Origin: Thamnaconus septentrionalis
Lineage: Eukaryota; Chordata; Actinopteri; Tetraodontiformes; Monacanthidae
Length of the DNA stretch: 64,000 bases
Assembly (NCBI GenBank): GCA_009823395.1
Contig: CM020513.1
Span: 9,789,501-9,853,500, forward strand
Direction: 5' to 3'
Below are positions 21,086-62,400 of the stretch, one piece after another. The notes under the pieces are model-generated. The model made no database searches, was not told the origin of the DNA, and saw nothing but the letters and a program-made list of their open reading frames with translations. Within the stretch, counting starts at the first letter, position 1. Each line of letters begins with the position of its first letter. A program made the translations under genes and the position numbers.

Positions 21086-23667
21086 CAAACGCGGTGAAGA
21101 AGACGATGAGACGTCAGCACCCTGCTGCGTGCTGGCCTGGTGGATCTGACTTTCCCAGCAATGTGAACTGGCTGAAAAAGATTCCTGGTCATGGTCAGCA
21201 AGCTGGACTAGTGTTTGCTGTACCTGCAAAAGTACAAAGTAAAAGACAGCGAAAATACGAGCAGACTGGAGCGGCTGCCTCGGCGAGGGATGGAAGACTT
21301 GAAGTTGGTCGTCGCTGCGTCCTGTCAAAAGTGTCCTTGAGGCGAAACAATCCTGCTTCCTCCTCACGTATTGCTGATGAACAAGCTATTGCTCACTTCG
21401 CGAGGAGGAAAAAAAAAAAAAGGACATCAAACGCAGATAGCGCCGGTAGTACCAATCCACTCTGATAAATAAGCTTGAGTAAAGTGTCAAAGCTTCAGCT
21501 CGAACGCCTGAACCGTACTGTAAAATGACGAGTGACCTCATCGGCGGCAGCAGCCAATAAGAGAACACCGACTGGGGTTTACCAAGTGGTGTAGATGCTG
21601 AACATGTTAGCGTGGAGCCATGTACTGTTGTAGCCTGCAGCTTTTTGGAAAAACAAAGTAAACACGTCACAACCAAACGCCTGGAACTTTTGTCTGTTGA
21701 AATGTCCGTCTTTATTAATGCAGGATTAAATTAGTAGTGATGCTTTACAAGGCCAGCAGGGGGTTCACCTCCCTGACAGGGACGTTAATAAAAATGACCA
21801 CCCCCGACACCCCCATCGCCTGGGTGCGCACCGTCACAAACAGACAGCGCTGAGCTTTGGGAGGAATCCCGACCATCACAGGCCCTGAAGTGGTTCAGAG
21901 TCCGACGGGAGGAAGATAGAAGTCGAGATCGAGCGATGACGTCGACAAATAGCCACCGTTTCTTGTCTTCAGCCGCAGCTGGAAATCAAGAAACGGACCA
22001 ATCTGACTGACGGCTGCACCTAAAAACTAGCTTATCATGACAGTAACCTATATGAACCATGTTTTTAAAAAAAAAATTAAATAAATAGTAGGCCTGGATT
22101 AGCATTGCAGGAGATAAGCAATGTAAAGATTGAAGATAGTTCTAACATATTGGTACCATTTTTTTTCCTCCTGTAAAGTCTATTGGTTGGTACCGGTCAA
22201 CCGCAATGTCAGTCAGACTCTTTAGTTTTTCACGTCCTTTTCGCTTTATCCTACTTCTCGTTGGATTCAGGGTAGATTTCTTTATTGTACAATACTGAGC
22301 AGGCAATAAAGAAGCAACTTAGTAGTGTTTTTGACTCATGGCCAGAACTTGGAAGTGCGCTGTTTTCCGGCACGCACCGGAAACTTCTTCATGAAACTGC
22401 TAAAGAAAAAAAAAAAATTCAAGTGTAAACAGAATTTGTCTCAGGGACAGTTGGTGAAGTTTGACGCGGCGGTTTGATGATATAAGTGGACCTGGGACAC
22501 TTGGAAAAACATTGCCGTTGTAGCAAATGACCCAAATAAATGCGTCCAGATTGAAAGAGATGTGCTTGACTGATTCTGTTTGACAGGAGGAGATTGAGTA
22601 TTTACATTCAGCACAGATTAAAAAAAAAGAACAACAGAAAAACACAAGTCACAGCACAGAGAAATCAACCTCTCAACTTTCCTCAGTTCCTGCCCCGACT
22701 TTGAGCCATTTGTTCGCAGTTGAACAGCTTGTATTACCCTTTTTTTTTTTTTTTCAGAAACCTATCCAAACCTGCGTAGGTTAAAACTCAAGCCAGTGTG
22801 GGCGAGACGCGGAGCTTTTAAAAAGAGAACTCTGAACAATGACACACCACCAACTCCTGCCTGCTGAAAGGAAGAAACTGCCTAACAAGAAAACGGCCTT
22901 CGAACAAAAAGTCTTAATTCAAGTTTTTCAAAAATGCGACGGTTCGCGTTCCAATCGAGCACATCTCTTGAGAATATTGGAGCTCCGCTCAGTCTGCTGC
23001 GCACGCCAAAGTACACACACGCGCGCGCGCACACACAAGCTGCGGAGGGGGTGATGAATGGAGGCGTACAGACAAACACATTTAAAACACACAAGTTAAT
23101 GAATAAAAATACTTGGATGCATTCACGCGACTGCATGCTTGCCAGAACTACGTTCTCTTGATCCTCGCGTGTCCTTCAACGCCATCGAAAGCAAAAGTGC
23201 ACGACGGCGACAAAGACGTACAGTCCTTCAGTCAGAATCTACCGTCGAGATTCGGATGCAGCTTCCCTCACGCCGACGCGGTCGGACGCCCCGGCGGCGG
23301 CTGCTGCTTCGGAACGGGACATGGGCTCTAACTGTCCGACCACTAAATTCACAAGTTTTTTTTTTTTTTTTTTTTTTCAATTCCCGTTGTAGCGTTTGGT
23401 CAACTTCCTCCAAGGATTCCAAAACTCTGGGCGGGGGAGACTAAGATACAGGTTTACTTTCCCCAACGTTGGTTGGAAAAAGGACCAGTCGTTTTAAAAA
23501 TTCATGAGAGGCGGTGAACCAAAGCGCTCGGCAGAGACTGAAGCCTACAGAATGGGACAGCAGTTGGGCTCGGGTGGGGTAGGGGTGGCTGGAGGAGTGT
23601 TGAGCAGCCTTGACGCTTCTGATGGGGCTGAGGAGAGAGAGGAGAGGCGGCGGGGCGGCGTGAGGCC
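21086..23667. other. Convergent intergenic region holding the 3' UTRs of cdk10 and vps4a
   Basis: The two genes run towards each other and no gene lies between. Candidate plus-strand poly(A) signals for cdk10 (AATAAA) are at 21787-21792 and 22305-22310. Candidate minus-strand signals for vps4a are at 22281-22286 and 21710-21715, so the two 3' UTRs may overlap. A short CG/CA-rich tract lies at about 23016-23036. Long T runs occur near 22740 and 23357. Confidence 0.45.
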
Positions 23668-28007
<4,340 letters not shown>

Positions 28008-28849
28008 TTCATTTCACTTCTTGTGTGCTCTGTCCAGATTTCTATCTTCTGTCGCGACCCAAGGGTGAACGTGTGATGAAACAGAATCGTCACTGGCCTA
28101 TGTTGCGCGGGGACGCTGTGCTCTTGACATGGCAAAAACAAGGCTAACCCGTTAGCTCGCGAATATGTCAGCAGCAGCTCCGCCTCGGCCGAACAAAACC
28201 ACAGGAACTTGGTTCACGGTTTCCGGTGCAGACTGTCAAAATATGACTGTTACGCATACTGTCTTGACAGAGATTGTTATTTTTCCTGTGTTCAAATATT
28301 TTTTAAATATTTTTTTTAAACTTAAAATTTTTATTTTAATTTTATGCACCGAAGGGAAACACTATTTGGACACAGTATCTTGGGTGTTTTGAAATATAAA
28401 TCTTAAAATACAGTTTTTCATAACTGAGGCAGCTGGCATACAAACCATTGCTTTAGTGCCACACTCACGGTTATTTTTCATCGTCAGTATCCATGTTTTG
28501 CGAGAGGTGAAGTGAGAAAATCCAAATGGTTTTATGCTCAAATACATGATAAAAAAAACTTCAAAGCAAGTTATGACCCTGCTGAAACATATTGAGAAAT
28601 ACATCTTCAAAGCAAGTTATGACCATGCTGAAACACAGTGAGAAAAACATCTTCAAAGCCATCTCAATGAATACATTGAGGACAACGTTAAATCCAACAT
28701 TGTATTCCATATCTTTGCATAGTGCAAAACATCTTGCACTGGCGAAGCCCCTGTGTTCTTGGGGTCATTTGGCAGAAAACATTTTGCTGTATGGGTCCTT
28801 AGAAATCTCACAAAAACAAATGAAAAACAAGAGCAGGAAAGCATATACC
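28008..28849. other. Intergenic: vps4a promoter side and tubulin 3' side
   Basis: The vps4a promoter and 5' UTR should lie just above 28007. The rest is AT-rich with a short tandem duplication; no gene is supported. Confidence 0.5.
28559..28659. repeat. 46-bp tandem duplication, about 2.2 copies
   Basis: The unit beginning CTTCAAAGCAAGTTATGACC at 28559 recurs at 28605 and starts a third time at 28651. The copies differ at a few positions. Confidence 0.85.
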
Positions 28850-28855
28850 TTTATT
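28850..28855 (-). promoter_or_regulatory. Candidate poly(A) signal of the alpha-tubulin gene
   Basis: Minus-strand AATAAA 213 bases after the tubulin stop codon, a usual distance for this family's short 3' UTRs. Confidence 0.6.
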
Positions 28856-29067
28856 TTGACAGTGGTACAATAAAGATAGAATGAGCAATACATGTCTCTT
28901 AACTTGATTCAAAGGTTCAGGGTGCATGGCTAAATATGTCAAAGCGACTGGCTATGAGAGAAGTACTTACCAAGTATTAGATTGAAGGAAAATTTGTATT
29001 AGCAATGTGGTAACAAGACTGGATACTAGATAAAAGATAGTTGGGAAGTTCTGATGGGATCCATGTT

Positions 29068-30819
<1,752 letters not shown>

Positions 30820-33800
30820 TTTGCCTGATTTAGTCTGGATAGAGTGATGAAGTTATGGCTCCTTTCGTTCTTTATGAGTGAACTGAGAGATGAGGTCTAT
30901 ACACACTGTTTTTAACCGTTTATACTTGTCTGTTGTTTCTTTTTTTTTCTTCTTTTTTTTAACCAACAAAAAGATTTAGGGGGACACCTGTGACAGAGCA
31001 GAGGCAAAATCATACTTATATAGCAAAAAGCACACTTTGAAGTCAAAGTTTTTCCTTTGATGAAAAAAGGAGTTTAACTTTGATCCAAGAGTGTCTTTAA
31101 GCTTCTGGACTTTGATCATGAAAAAAAAAAAATCTTTGACTTTGACGCAGCAAATAAACAAATTCAAGGTTAAGTTTAAAGGAGTTGTTTTTGGAATCCT
31201 GATTGTTAATATCTGGATAGGAAGGCAGAGAACACAGTTGCAGAGAAGAGAACATGAGAGCAAAGTAGTCTCTTCAGTTGTGTTCACACATAGTATGTGG
31301 TTGTGTCAGAATTGAGCCTCAGAAACAAAACATCACTTGTGCAGTCCTGTCATGCTGGTTTACAGCACCCACATATCTCCAAGTGTCACGCAGGTTTCTT
31401 TTTCATCAAGATGTTTTGCCACAGAAACTAATGCAGACTGATGTTATTTTTTCTCTCTGATTTTTCCCACGTTTGGCTTAATAAACAACGTCAAACAATT
31501 AGCAACAACAGCGGCTGTGGGATATGCACAGCAGTATACCTACCGCCCCCTGGTGGTCTCATTCGGTCTGGCAGTCCAACGCGTCGAACTTGTAAATGGG
31601 AATACAAATTTTTTCTACAAGTAATTAGGTTTACACTGAACCAGAAAAAAACACATGCACACACATCAAGCTGTATCATATTTGTAACTGTTTTATTGGT
31701 TGGTATTTACATTTGGGATTATTACACTGCTATTATACATCATATACTGTATCTTGGAAGGAAGTCTAAAATACTTTTGCATACGACAGGTACTGCAGCA
31801 GCACTTTTCAAAATTCTTTTGACTTTTTTTTTTAGTTTGATTGTGTTGGACGCAAGCTGCCACGGACAGTATTTACCTTTGGTTAAAAAAAAGATCCCTC
31901 CACTGTTGAAGCTTTGCATAGACAGGATAGCAACGATGTGAGAGCATTGGAAGAAAAATGATAAACAAATAAGGACAAAAAGACAGTTGAGTTGTACATT
32001 CACGGGTTTAACTGAGTGGAAATGGCAAGTTTATCCAGCGGACGGCCTAAAGCTTTGAAAGGGTGACCGACTTGGAACGATCACGTCTGTGCAATGGGGC
32101 TGTGAAACATGATGAATGAACATTTATTGTGCTGTAGATGCGGGGCTGGTGATGAGAGCCCAGTCATTATCACACCAAGTGTTGCAGGGGGGGAAATAAA
32201 GTGGGGAGGCAGAGGATGAAGCTAAGTATAACTCAGGCCTCCGGCAAGTACACAACCATTCGGGGAAGGCAAAGCATGCTCGTACTCATTAACTACAGCT
32301 TAAAAATGAGCCGTGCAGCTGCAGTAGTTGAGTCGTTGTACAGTTTTTGGAGCGATCCTAAAAAAACATTCCCGCCACAGCGACACGAGAGTCGAAAATA
32401 GAACTGAGGTCCGATGATTGCGTTTGTCGTGTGAAGGGTGGAGGGGTTAGCTTGTGTTTTCCAATGATGCAGGTTCACTTCAGAAACCTGCTGTGGACTA
32501 ACTGAAGGTTATAAAAATGCTGAAATCATTAAATGGGCATGTGTCCCCACAGGCACTGTACCATGACTTTTATATATGTATATGTATATATATATATAGT
32601 CTTACTATAAGCACTTCCCTTTGTTTTCAGTTCTGACGATGATCAAAAGACCTGTGTTGAGAATTTACACCGTAAAGGGGGACGCAGCTCTGCTTGGGAG
32701 TGTATCTGTGACCTTTGCAGTGACAGCTTGATTCACTCTGGAACCATCAACGTCCTTTCAGCTCTATTGTGATTGCTTGGCGTCAGTGGACGGTCAGAGG
32801 AGATTCATCAAATGAAAAAAACATAACCGAAGTGAAGAGAAAAAGAATTAGTGGACATGGAGAGCAGATTGTATTGCTTGCACTGTCTATTGAAAAATAT
32901 ATTCTGAGATAAGCGAAAAAGAAAAAAATTAAAGTTAAGTCATCTCTGTGCTTGAAGTGCAACGCGTCCTTTGTTTTACGAGATTTTCAAAATACGACGA
33001 CGCCTACGTCACGTGTCAGCCTGCCTTTAAACAAGTTTATTTAACAGTCTTCTGCCAAATTGAGAAATGGTAGATTGAGTGTAACACGAAGGGCGTCTCC
33101 AGCAAATCAGAAACTGCGACAATGAGACGGCGACGACGTGGTAGTGTTGGTCGACGAGGAGGAGAGGTAACACTTGGTCTGCTGAGTCCTGCTAAAAGAG
33201 ACTTATAAAAAAAAAAAAGAGTCAAAAAATAGATTCAAAATAACATGGTTTTACACTGTCAGAGTAATACTATTGCATGTGGTGCTTTTGCCAAAAGCAC
33301 CAAAAGTCTCTTATAATGCGAGATTATACAAAACAAGACAAGACGAGAGAGACGGGTGCGTGCGTGTGTGTGTGTGAAAGAGAGAAGGCACAGTCGGCGA
33401 TCCTGATGACGACGCTATAGCGAGGGACTGAGCTAAAAGTAAAGGGCGAGTCCGTCAGACAGCAGGCACACTAGTAAGCCGAGAGAAGCGAGAAAGGGCG
33501 CGCGCGCGCGGGGAGGGGCGGGGCGTCCTCCCGGTCAACGTACTGCATAGTGACTCTTAACAACAGCGTCCGTCGCCCAGATGTTCAAAACTGTCCGAGT
33601 TCAAAGGCTGTCATGGAATGATAGGCAGAGAGTGAAAACAGGGCAGCGTCTGTTAGCCTGCGCTCAGCTGCTTTAACTGGCTAAGGAATCCTTCGGCTAC
33701 TCTACTCGTATTACAGCGACGTCGCACCTTTTCCGTGGCGCGAGACAATCGCAAACAAATTGCGACAGATAACCACGCGGAATGTTCTAGAATGGCTAAC

Positions 33801-34170
33801 AGCTATTTTTTTTTTTTTTTTTTTTTTGGCGCGTTGTCAACAGTCGCGACACATCTGACTTTCAGGAAAGTGTCACTTCCTTTTCTTCTTCTTTTTTTTT
33901 TTTAAACATTGGCCTTGCAGTACGAGTGATAGCAAGGGATTTTTTTTCTTCTTTTTTTTTGGGAGAAGGCACATGTTGAGACATTTGTCAACCCCGGAGC
34001 ACCACCTTGCAGGCACAACATCAGCTGTGATTTGGGAACATTTAGGGGGGGGCAAACAAAGGAAAGAGTTAATTGCCGGCTTCAGCTTTTTTGGGAGCAT
34101 CTCTGTCAAAGCCTGGCTGTTCCTGGGTCTGACCCGCCATTAGTGGTGCCTGGTTCGACGTTTTGCAGTT
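30820..34170. other. Intergenic: alpha-tubulin promoter and sntb2 3' UTR
   Basis: The left end should contain the tubulin promoter. The right part must contain the sntb2 3' UTR; minus-strand AATAAA candidates lie at 33036-33041 and 32123-32128, and neither is decisive. A GC-rich patch with a CG run lies near 33498-33530. No other gene is supported. Confidence 0.45.
30919..30924 (-). promoter_or_regulatory. Possible TATA box of the alpha-tubulin gene
   Basis: TATAAA on the minus strand, about 100 bases upstream of the ATG. This leaves room for a 5' UTR of about 70 bases. Position is plausible, but the match is short. Confidence 0.35.
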
Positions 34171-55737
<21,567 letters not shown>

Positions 55738-56704
55738 GCCCGGGCGGTGGTAGTTCGCCTGGTCCGAGGCGGGTCGCGTTCACACTGAACTCATCCTCAA
55801 CTTTTCCCCCCCTCTTTTTACACAGAGTGCGCACAAGCAGCGGCGGCGACTGCACTACTACAGCAGCACACTGGCCCGCATCGACACTCCCACTCCTCCC
55901 AGTGAAGCTGAATGAGGACTGGGGAGTTGGGAGGGGGAAAAAAGAAAAAAGGAAACCCTGAAGGACTCCCAAAAAGAGGGAGGGAGAGAGAAAAGAACAA
56001 CTGGCTGCGATGGGCCAGGCAGCCTCAGAGGGCTTGTTGTCGACTTCAAGCCCTAAAGCTGCTCGACTTCCACTTGCAAAGGCAGCGATGGTGTAACAGA
56101 GGCATTTCCGCTTTAACCTTTCAAGATAAAATGGATAGAACCGAAAATAAATAATGAGACCGTGAGATGGGAAGGAGATGCAAATCTTTTTCTTTTCTTT
56201 TCTTTTCTTTCTTTTTTTGCTGTTTTTTCTACATACATTTAAATATATACTTTATATCGACTTTTTAATTATAATTTTGCATGCATGTATGTGTCCATAT
56301 ATGTATTCTTATGTCTTGGACACACAGACAGACATTTATGTTATAACATTATATATCATTTATGGTACAATATTAAATAACGGAAAAAGGGGGTAGGACT
56401 GATAAAGTTTTTTTCTTACTGCTCCCTTTTGAACAAGGAATCTTATTTATTTTATTTTTTGACATGTTCAGAATAGACTAAATGAACTAACTAAATCATA
56501 CAATGCATTTGATTAGTTACCCAGGGAAGACATTAATACATATAGAGGTGATTATGTTGAGTCGGAGCTGGATAAACCTACTTCCAACCTATCTTCACAG
56601 TGATTAATAGAATAATACAAATGTTTCATTTTCACCACTGAACCAATAATGCTCCCATACAATGAAATTCTTTTTCAACAGCTGTCTATCGTGTCCTCAG
56701 TTTG

Positions 56705-57068
56705 GTGCTGTAGCCTATCCCAAAGACAGGGTATAGCCTGGACGAGCCACCAGGTCAGGGCCAGCACAGAGAGACAAACACTCGCACCCACATTTCACAA
56801 CTACAAACAATTTAAAGTTGCAAGTCAATGTGATGTGCATGTGTTTGGACTGCAGTGGGAAGCTTTAGCACTTGGAGAGAACCCAGACACAGGGCAAACA
56901 TGCAAACTCAACACAGGATTGAACCCACAGAGTCCTTGAAGTGAAGGGATTGTGCTAGCCACTGTATCACTGAACTCACCCTGCTTTCGCCCTAAGACAG
57001 CTGGGATAGGCTCCAGCAGACCCGTGACCGTGAGCTCGGGAGTAAGCGGGTATGGAAGATGAGTGAAT
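56705..57068. repeat. Teleost dispersed repeat, two pieces in opposite orientation
   Basis: The forward piece (56705-56968) carries GTAGCCTATCCC and CTGGACGAGCCACCAGGTC. The second (56978-57068) reads on the other strand as GCTGGAGCCTATCCCAGCTG. Both share words with 45836-45980. Confidence 0.65.
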
Positions 57069-58612
57069 GAATAATTAAGACTTTGAAAAAAAAAGTGTGG
57101 AGAAATATTAAAATAGAGTCGTGAAAGTTTGGTCAAAAGGTTAAATTAACCTTTTATGCTTTTACTTTTACAGTCAAATAGGCTAACTTCCTGTTTTGTC
57201 CTATGCAATTTATGATGTCTTAACTCGGGCTGTGTGTGTGTGTGTGTGTGTGTGTGTGTCGAGCGTGAGCCGGATGACAGAGACAGCCAATAGACATGTT
57301 GAACTGCAGATTATTTATTCATGATGACATGGGCGGAGCGTCAATAGAGCCAATATATATAGATGCACACATAAGGTCACCACCATCACCTCACTCACTA
57401 TGTTTAATACTGAACCTTCTACCTGTACCACTTCACCAGTTTTAAGGAAATTACGGTCAGTTAAGGTTGTGATAATGACTTTGATGGTGGTTTCATAACT
57501 GAACCTCCAATTCATAATTTCTATGACAGATTCTGAAGCGCTGCAACCTGCTTCACCTTCATTCAGAAAGTGCTGCAAATGACTTGCAGAATGTTACTGC
57601 CACAGCAAAAATTGCACAGAAAAAAAAAAAAATTGGGCACCTTCTTTGAAATATGGGTTGCTTCACACCTCATTTCCTGTCATTTTGCCACTCGTGCCAG
57701 CTTTCTTTTACTATGCTGCAGTGCGTTTCCTGTATATGGTGATTGATACTTCTCCACCCATTTGAAAAACGACTGTTATGATGTGGGAGGTATTTGTTTG
57801 GTTTTGTTTTTTTCTCTTCCTGGGAAACCCAAAGAGGAACAGGTTAGATGCAAATCAGAAACTGCACACAAATTACTTCACACTGAATAAAACATACCCA
57901 ATACTGTTTCCTTACCGAAGCAGCAATGACTTTAAATAATCTGTTAAAATATTGTTTTAATTTATACTTTGTACTGAAGTAGTATTTTAACAGTGAAAAA
58001 GCAACACATTCAGAGTCAGGTTTAAGAAGAAACATCAAGGAAGAGCCGAGCCCAACAGCCAACTGTAAAAACTCACAAAAATCCAGAGCTTCTCGTGTTT
58101 GTCATTAGCTTTTATTGCAGTTGAGATTTGCCTAGTGTTTACAAAACCAGAGCTGATTGCAAAGCGTCCATGGGGAGGGGGGGCGGTGAGAGCAGCAGGA
58201 CTTTCATCTGTTTGCTCTACAGTGGCAGCGGCGGCGGCGTGCTGCGTCGATGATTGTGCAGTCTGCAGTTTCACATTCACAGTGTCACTGCCTTCGTCCG
58301 TCTGTTCGGGACACTTTACAAGCTGTAAATGCAAAACAGGCCCTCCCATAAGCAATAGCAGCAGCGGCGGCAGCAGCGACTTGCTACAAATCCCCCCTTT
58401 TTTTTAAAGGATGGAGGATGAGCGTAAATGTAATTATGCCGTGAGTGTGTGTGTGTGTGAGCTTATAATTTAACAACTCTGCTTTTTGCGTCTCTAAGTT
58501 ACATTCATGGCAAAAACAAGGCAACCGCAGCGAGCTAAAATGGCTAGGGCTTACATGTTGACTCGACACTGCATAGCTTTTATCCTCCTCAAACAAAACC
58601 GCCACCCAGACG

Positions 58613-58643
58613 CCACACACACACACACGCACACACACTCTCC

Positions 58644-58727
<84 letters not shown>
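58613..58727. repeat. (CA)n microsatellite with a (CT)n insert
   Basis: CA repeat from 58613, a TCTC block at about 58639-58659, then about 33 further CA units. Confidence 0.95.
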
Positions 58728-58730
<3 letters not shown>

Positions 58731-58888
58731 CTCGCCCGCCCCTCAGCTCTCGGCCTCCCTGTAGCTGCGGCGCTGTGGATAAGGCGGACGCGGACAGATC
58801 TGCTCCTCATTCTCTGAGCCAGTGGAAGGGACCGTCAGGTCATCATGAGCACACCTGGGTTGTTTTTTTGTTGTTTTTTTTAGCTTTA

Positions 58889-59176
58889 TATGCCACCGTT
58901 CCAAAGTTTAGGGGTCACCGATTCAATCCTGCATCGAACTCCATGACAACCAGTTTTGTGAAGTAACGATCGTGAAATGCTCTGCGATCACGACGAGCAC
59001 ACGGAAATCAAAACATTGGTCAAAGCCATCCCATGTGTGTTCAGCACGTCCTGACTGATTATCACAGCACTGGTAATGTTCTTAGAGAATTCCAGTAGAT
59101 TCACCAATGAAACTGATTATAATGGTGCTCAATGCAGAAATAAGTCGGTGACCGCAGGCTTTTGAGCGGTAGTGTA
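58889..59176. mobile_element. Tc1/mariner-like MITE
   Basis: The left end reads TATGCCACCGTTCCAAAG..GGGGTCACCGA and the right end, reversed, TACACTACCGCTCAAAAG..CGGTCACCGA. The outer TA on both sides fits the TA target of Tc1/mariner elements. It is 288 bases with no transposase frame. Confidence 0.75.
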
Positions 59177-59246
59177 TGTCATGGTGCAACTGCCTGCTAT
59201 CCAGTCACACTGAATAAAACAATCTTTGCTGGGTTATGTATCATCA

Positions 59247-59252
59247 TTTATT
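59247..59252 (-). promoter_or_regulatory. Candidate poly(A) signal of spire2
   Basis: Minus-strand AATAAA, 187 bases past the spire2 stop codon. Confidence 0.5.
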
Positions 59253-59396
59253 AAGAGCTATCAATGACGTCAGTACTAACGCATAAAACTAACAAGACTC
59301 CGTAAAAGTAAGAGACCTGTTCCTCGGTGTTGGTCTGTGTGCAAGTGTAGTGCTGTGGACCGGCTCGTTGCGGAGCGCTGCCAAAAATAAAAAAGT

Positions 59397-59434
59397 GTCA
59401 GTCAGTCAGTCAGTCAATCAGTCAGTCAATCAGT
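59397..59434. repeat. (GTCA)n tetranucleotide repeat in the spire2 3' UTR
   Basis: About nine GTCA/ATCA units ending five bases from the spire2 stop codon (59439-59441). Confidence 0.88.
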
Positions 59435-59438
59435 CTGC

Positions 59439-62400
59439 TCATTGGTTCACACGGTTGATGGTCTCGGCGTTGGCGTAGCGCCGCAGCTGGGAAGGAGAGG
59501 GCGACGTCTGAGGCCCCTGCTGCGGCTGGAGGTGCTGAGGAGGGAGCGGAGGGTGAGGACGGGCCTCCCGGCGGGAGTGACGAGGCGAGTGTGGTCGTTC
59601 AGCGGAAGAAGCAGATTCAGCCACCGCAGCGGCAGCGGCAGCAGCAGCGGCAGCAGCAGCTCCGGCCGTTCTTTTGGGAGTGTTGTTGAGGATGTCCAGG
59701 CTGCGGCGGCTTGAGGAGATGACGTCGGCGATGAACTTGGTGCAGTCGGCGCAGATGTCGCGCAGCGTGCAGCCGTGCGCGTACAGGTGGGGGAACTCCT
59801 CCTCCACCGAGCGGCGGGACAAGCTGCGCAGCGACCTGCAGCGGGGCACAGCGTCAGGAATTGTTTGTTTGTTTGTTTATTGTTGTACAATAACGTCTTC
59901 AACAGCTAATTTAACTTGAATACACTTTCATTTAGTCGGGATTTCTTATGGTCTCTGCCAGTGTGAGAAATACATATGTATGTGCACAAAAATATTATTC
60001 ACAATTTTTTTTGCCAAGTGGACCAAACCGGTCCTTTGTGTAACAATCAGGGACCTCCCCGAATACTAACCACTGGTTTCTGCACCAGCACATTTATATG
60101 ACAGGCCAACTGGAACACATGGAGCTTATCACAAAAAATTGTTTGCTTTTGGTTTGTTCGTGGTTTTACTTTAAGTTCTCCAAAATCTACTATGTCAAAA
60201 ATATATAGATAACAGTTTTAAGGAGTGCAAGATTGATTGCATCACTTCTGGTTTGTGTCTCTCTGTGAGTGATGAGCTGCTGTTCTCTGAGCTTGTGTTG
60301 GTAAAAAAAAAAATCTCCTCTCTTCTGCTTTGGAGAATTTCATAAACTACAGGAAAGTTTGAGGACAGGACAGCAGGCGCCGCAGGTTCGAGGCTATAAT
60401 ATAAAAATCACCATATCTAAGTCCCTTCCATCACTCGTTGTGGTTGGGATTTGAAGTGCAGACCCGAGCCGAGCGCTGCTGGAAAACCGTTGTCAGCATT
60501 TAGATGAGATTAGAGGTTACAAAGAAGAATCCAATTGACAGAAAGAGTTCCCTTTTCACCCTTTAAAGCGCCCTCTGATGCCCACTTTCACATTCTTATT
60601 TTTCATCTCACATTCTAGTAGAGCAGCTTTACACAATTCATGAAGCAGAGAAAAAAGGAAAACTCGATAGTCTTCTGCCTCAGGCTGTGAATTAACATTA
60701 ACCCAGTTTAAATTGCTGCAAACCTTTGAAAAGTTTGAGAAACAAAATGAACTAAGCAAGAAGCGGCCATTCAGTTTAGCCTTTTTAGCCGCGTTCAGAC
60801 TGCCAGCCAAAATCCGATTTCCAGCCCATCCAGATTGAAACCGGGTGGCTCTTTTGTCGTCTGAACAGTCAAAAATCACACGAAATCCCATTTTTGCAAA
60901 AACGGATGGAAACCACCTTCGGGAGGTAGTCTGAACAGAGCCAGATCCCATTTGGACACTTGCTAAAAACCAGTGTGGACAGTCAAAAATCGGATTTGAG
61001 AAGGAATCTGATTTGAATCAGATTTGCCTGCAGTCTGAACGCAAGCCTTTGTTTTTTATGTTTTACACTCTGGCATTTCCATCGCAAACCTGATTAAGCA
61101 AAGTGCACATCGGGCAGTGAAACAGAAAAGTATCACACGAGAACAGGGAGCTCTGTGGGGTTGGTTATATACAGTCAGCAGTGGTTAAAGAAGCCACACA
61201 AAGTGAGGATTTGGACCAAAGCTTCCCCCTCCCCCGCAAAGATTACTTCCACATATTAACTTTGTGCGTCCACACTTAACATTTGGTAGTGATGACGATA
61301 GATGATGATAGATTGTAGATAAAAGATGTTATGTTTAAGAGGGCAGATTACCTCGCGATACATCTGAGGTATGAAAAGAAGAAAGGAACCAGCAGAAACC
61401 AGTGGCTGAAAATATGATTGATTGACTCCTGCTGCTGCTTTTCTGGCTGCCAGAAAACTCATCAGCACAGCGTTGCCTCATCAACACCCGCCCCCCTCTC
61501 TCGCGCTCTCTCTCTCGGCCTCCCTCAACCTCAGTCCTCGCTCTCACTCGTCGTGTCCGTCTTCACGCATGCACAATAAGCCAGGATATTAATGACGGCT
61601 GAGTAATTATTACATAATGGCTGCTTAGAGGCGCTCAAAGGAGGCACTCAGCTGATTATATAACAAAAGGAGGGTGGATGAGGGGGTCAGCGGCGGTGAT
61701 TGGATTGCAGCAGAGGGCCTGCACCTGCTCAGGTGGGAGGAGGTTAGCAGTCAGTGTGTTAAAGAGGGCAGGGATGTGAAGCTGGGGGCGACGGGGGACG
61801 GGAGGGCAGAGGTACTTAAGAAGACTTAACATGTTCTTTCTTTGCCATGTGTTCTTAGAGAGAGCATGTGTGTGCGTGTGTGTGTGTTATTGGATTGAAG
61901 CAGTGCGACTGGCTGGCTGAGAGGTAACCGTGTCACAACATAGAGGTGAAATGAAAATATCCCACCATCAACGTCGGCACTGCACTTTGCTAACGGCAAC
62001 TCAAATCAAGGGAGGGAAGATACAGGGGAAGAACAGCATCCCGAGCAAGTAAAAATTTGCTATTACGATTAGAGATGCACCAATATCCGGGTTGAGTACT
62101 CGACTCGTTAAATACGTACTGGTATCGCGACACGGATACCAGTTGTATATGTATGTATATGACAGTATTTTGTCAGATTTGCACTGCAGTGAAACCTATT
62201 CTAGGAAGACATGCTGAGGAATGTTGTTCAAAAAACAGAACATCCGTAGTATAAAGTACTCAGTATCGATATCAATGAGTCCTGAAATTTTAAGTACCTG
62301 GACTCTACTATCAGTGTATCCCTAATTACAATTTTATCAGTCTGTTTACTTATTTGATGGTTGATACTATTGATTATAATTTAGTTTTGAGAAAAAAAAC

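Larger units (their letters stand above)
55738..59246. other. Intergenic: sntb2 promoter side to spire2 3' end
   Basis: Just above 55737 the DNA is GC-rich and should hold the sntb2 5' UTR and promoter. The remainder has dispersed repeats, a CA microsatellite and a Tc1-like MITE. CAG/GGC runs near 58228-58378 are not part of a recognisable gene. Confidence 0.5.

Noticed and set aside
58228..58378. GGC/CAG-rich frame between sntb2 and spire2
   Set aside because: Short, no homology, no splice support; probably simple GC-rich repeat.
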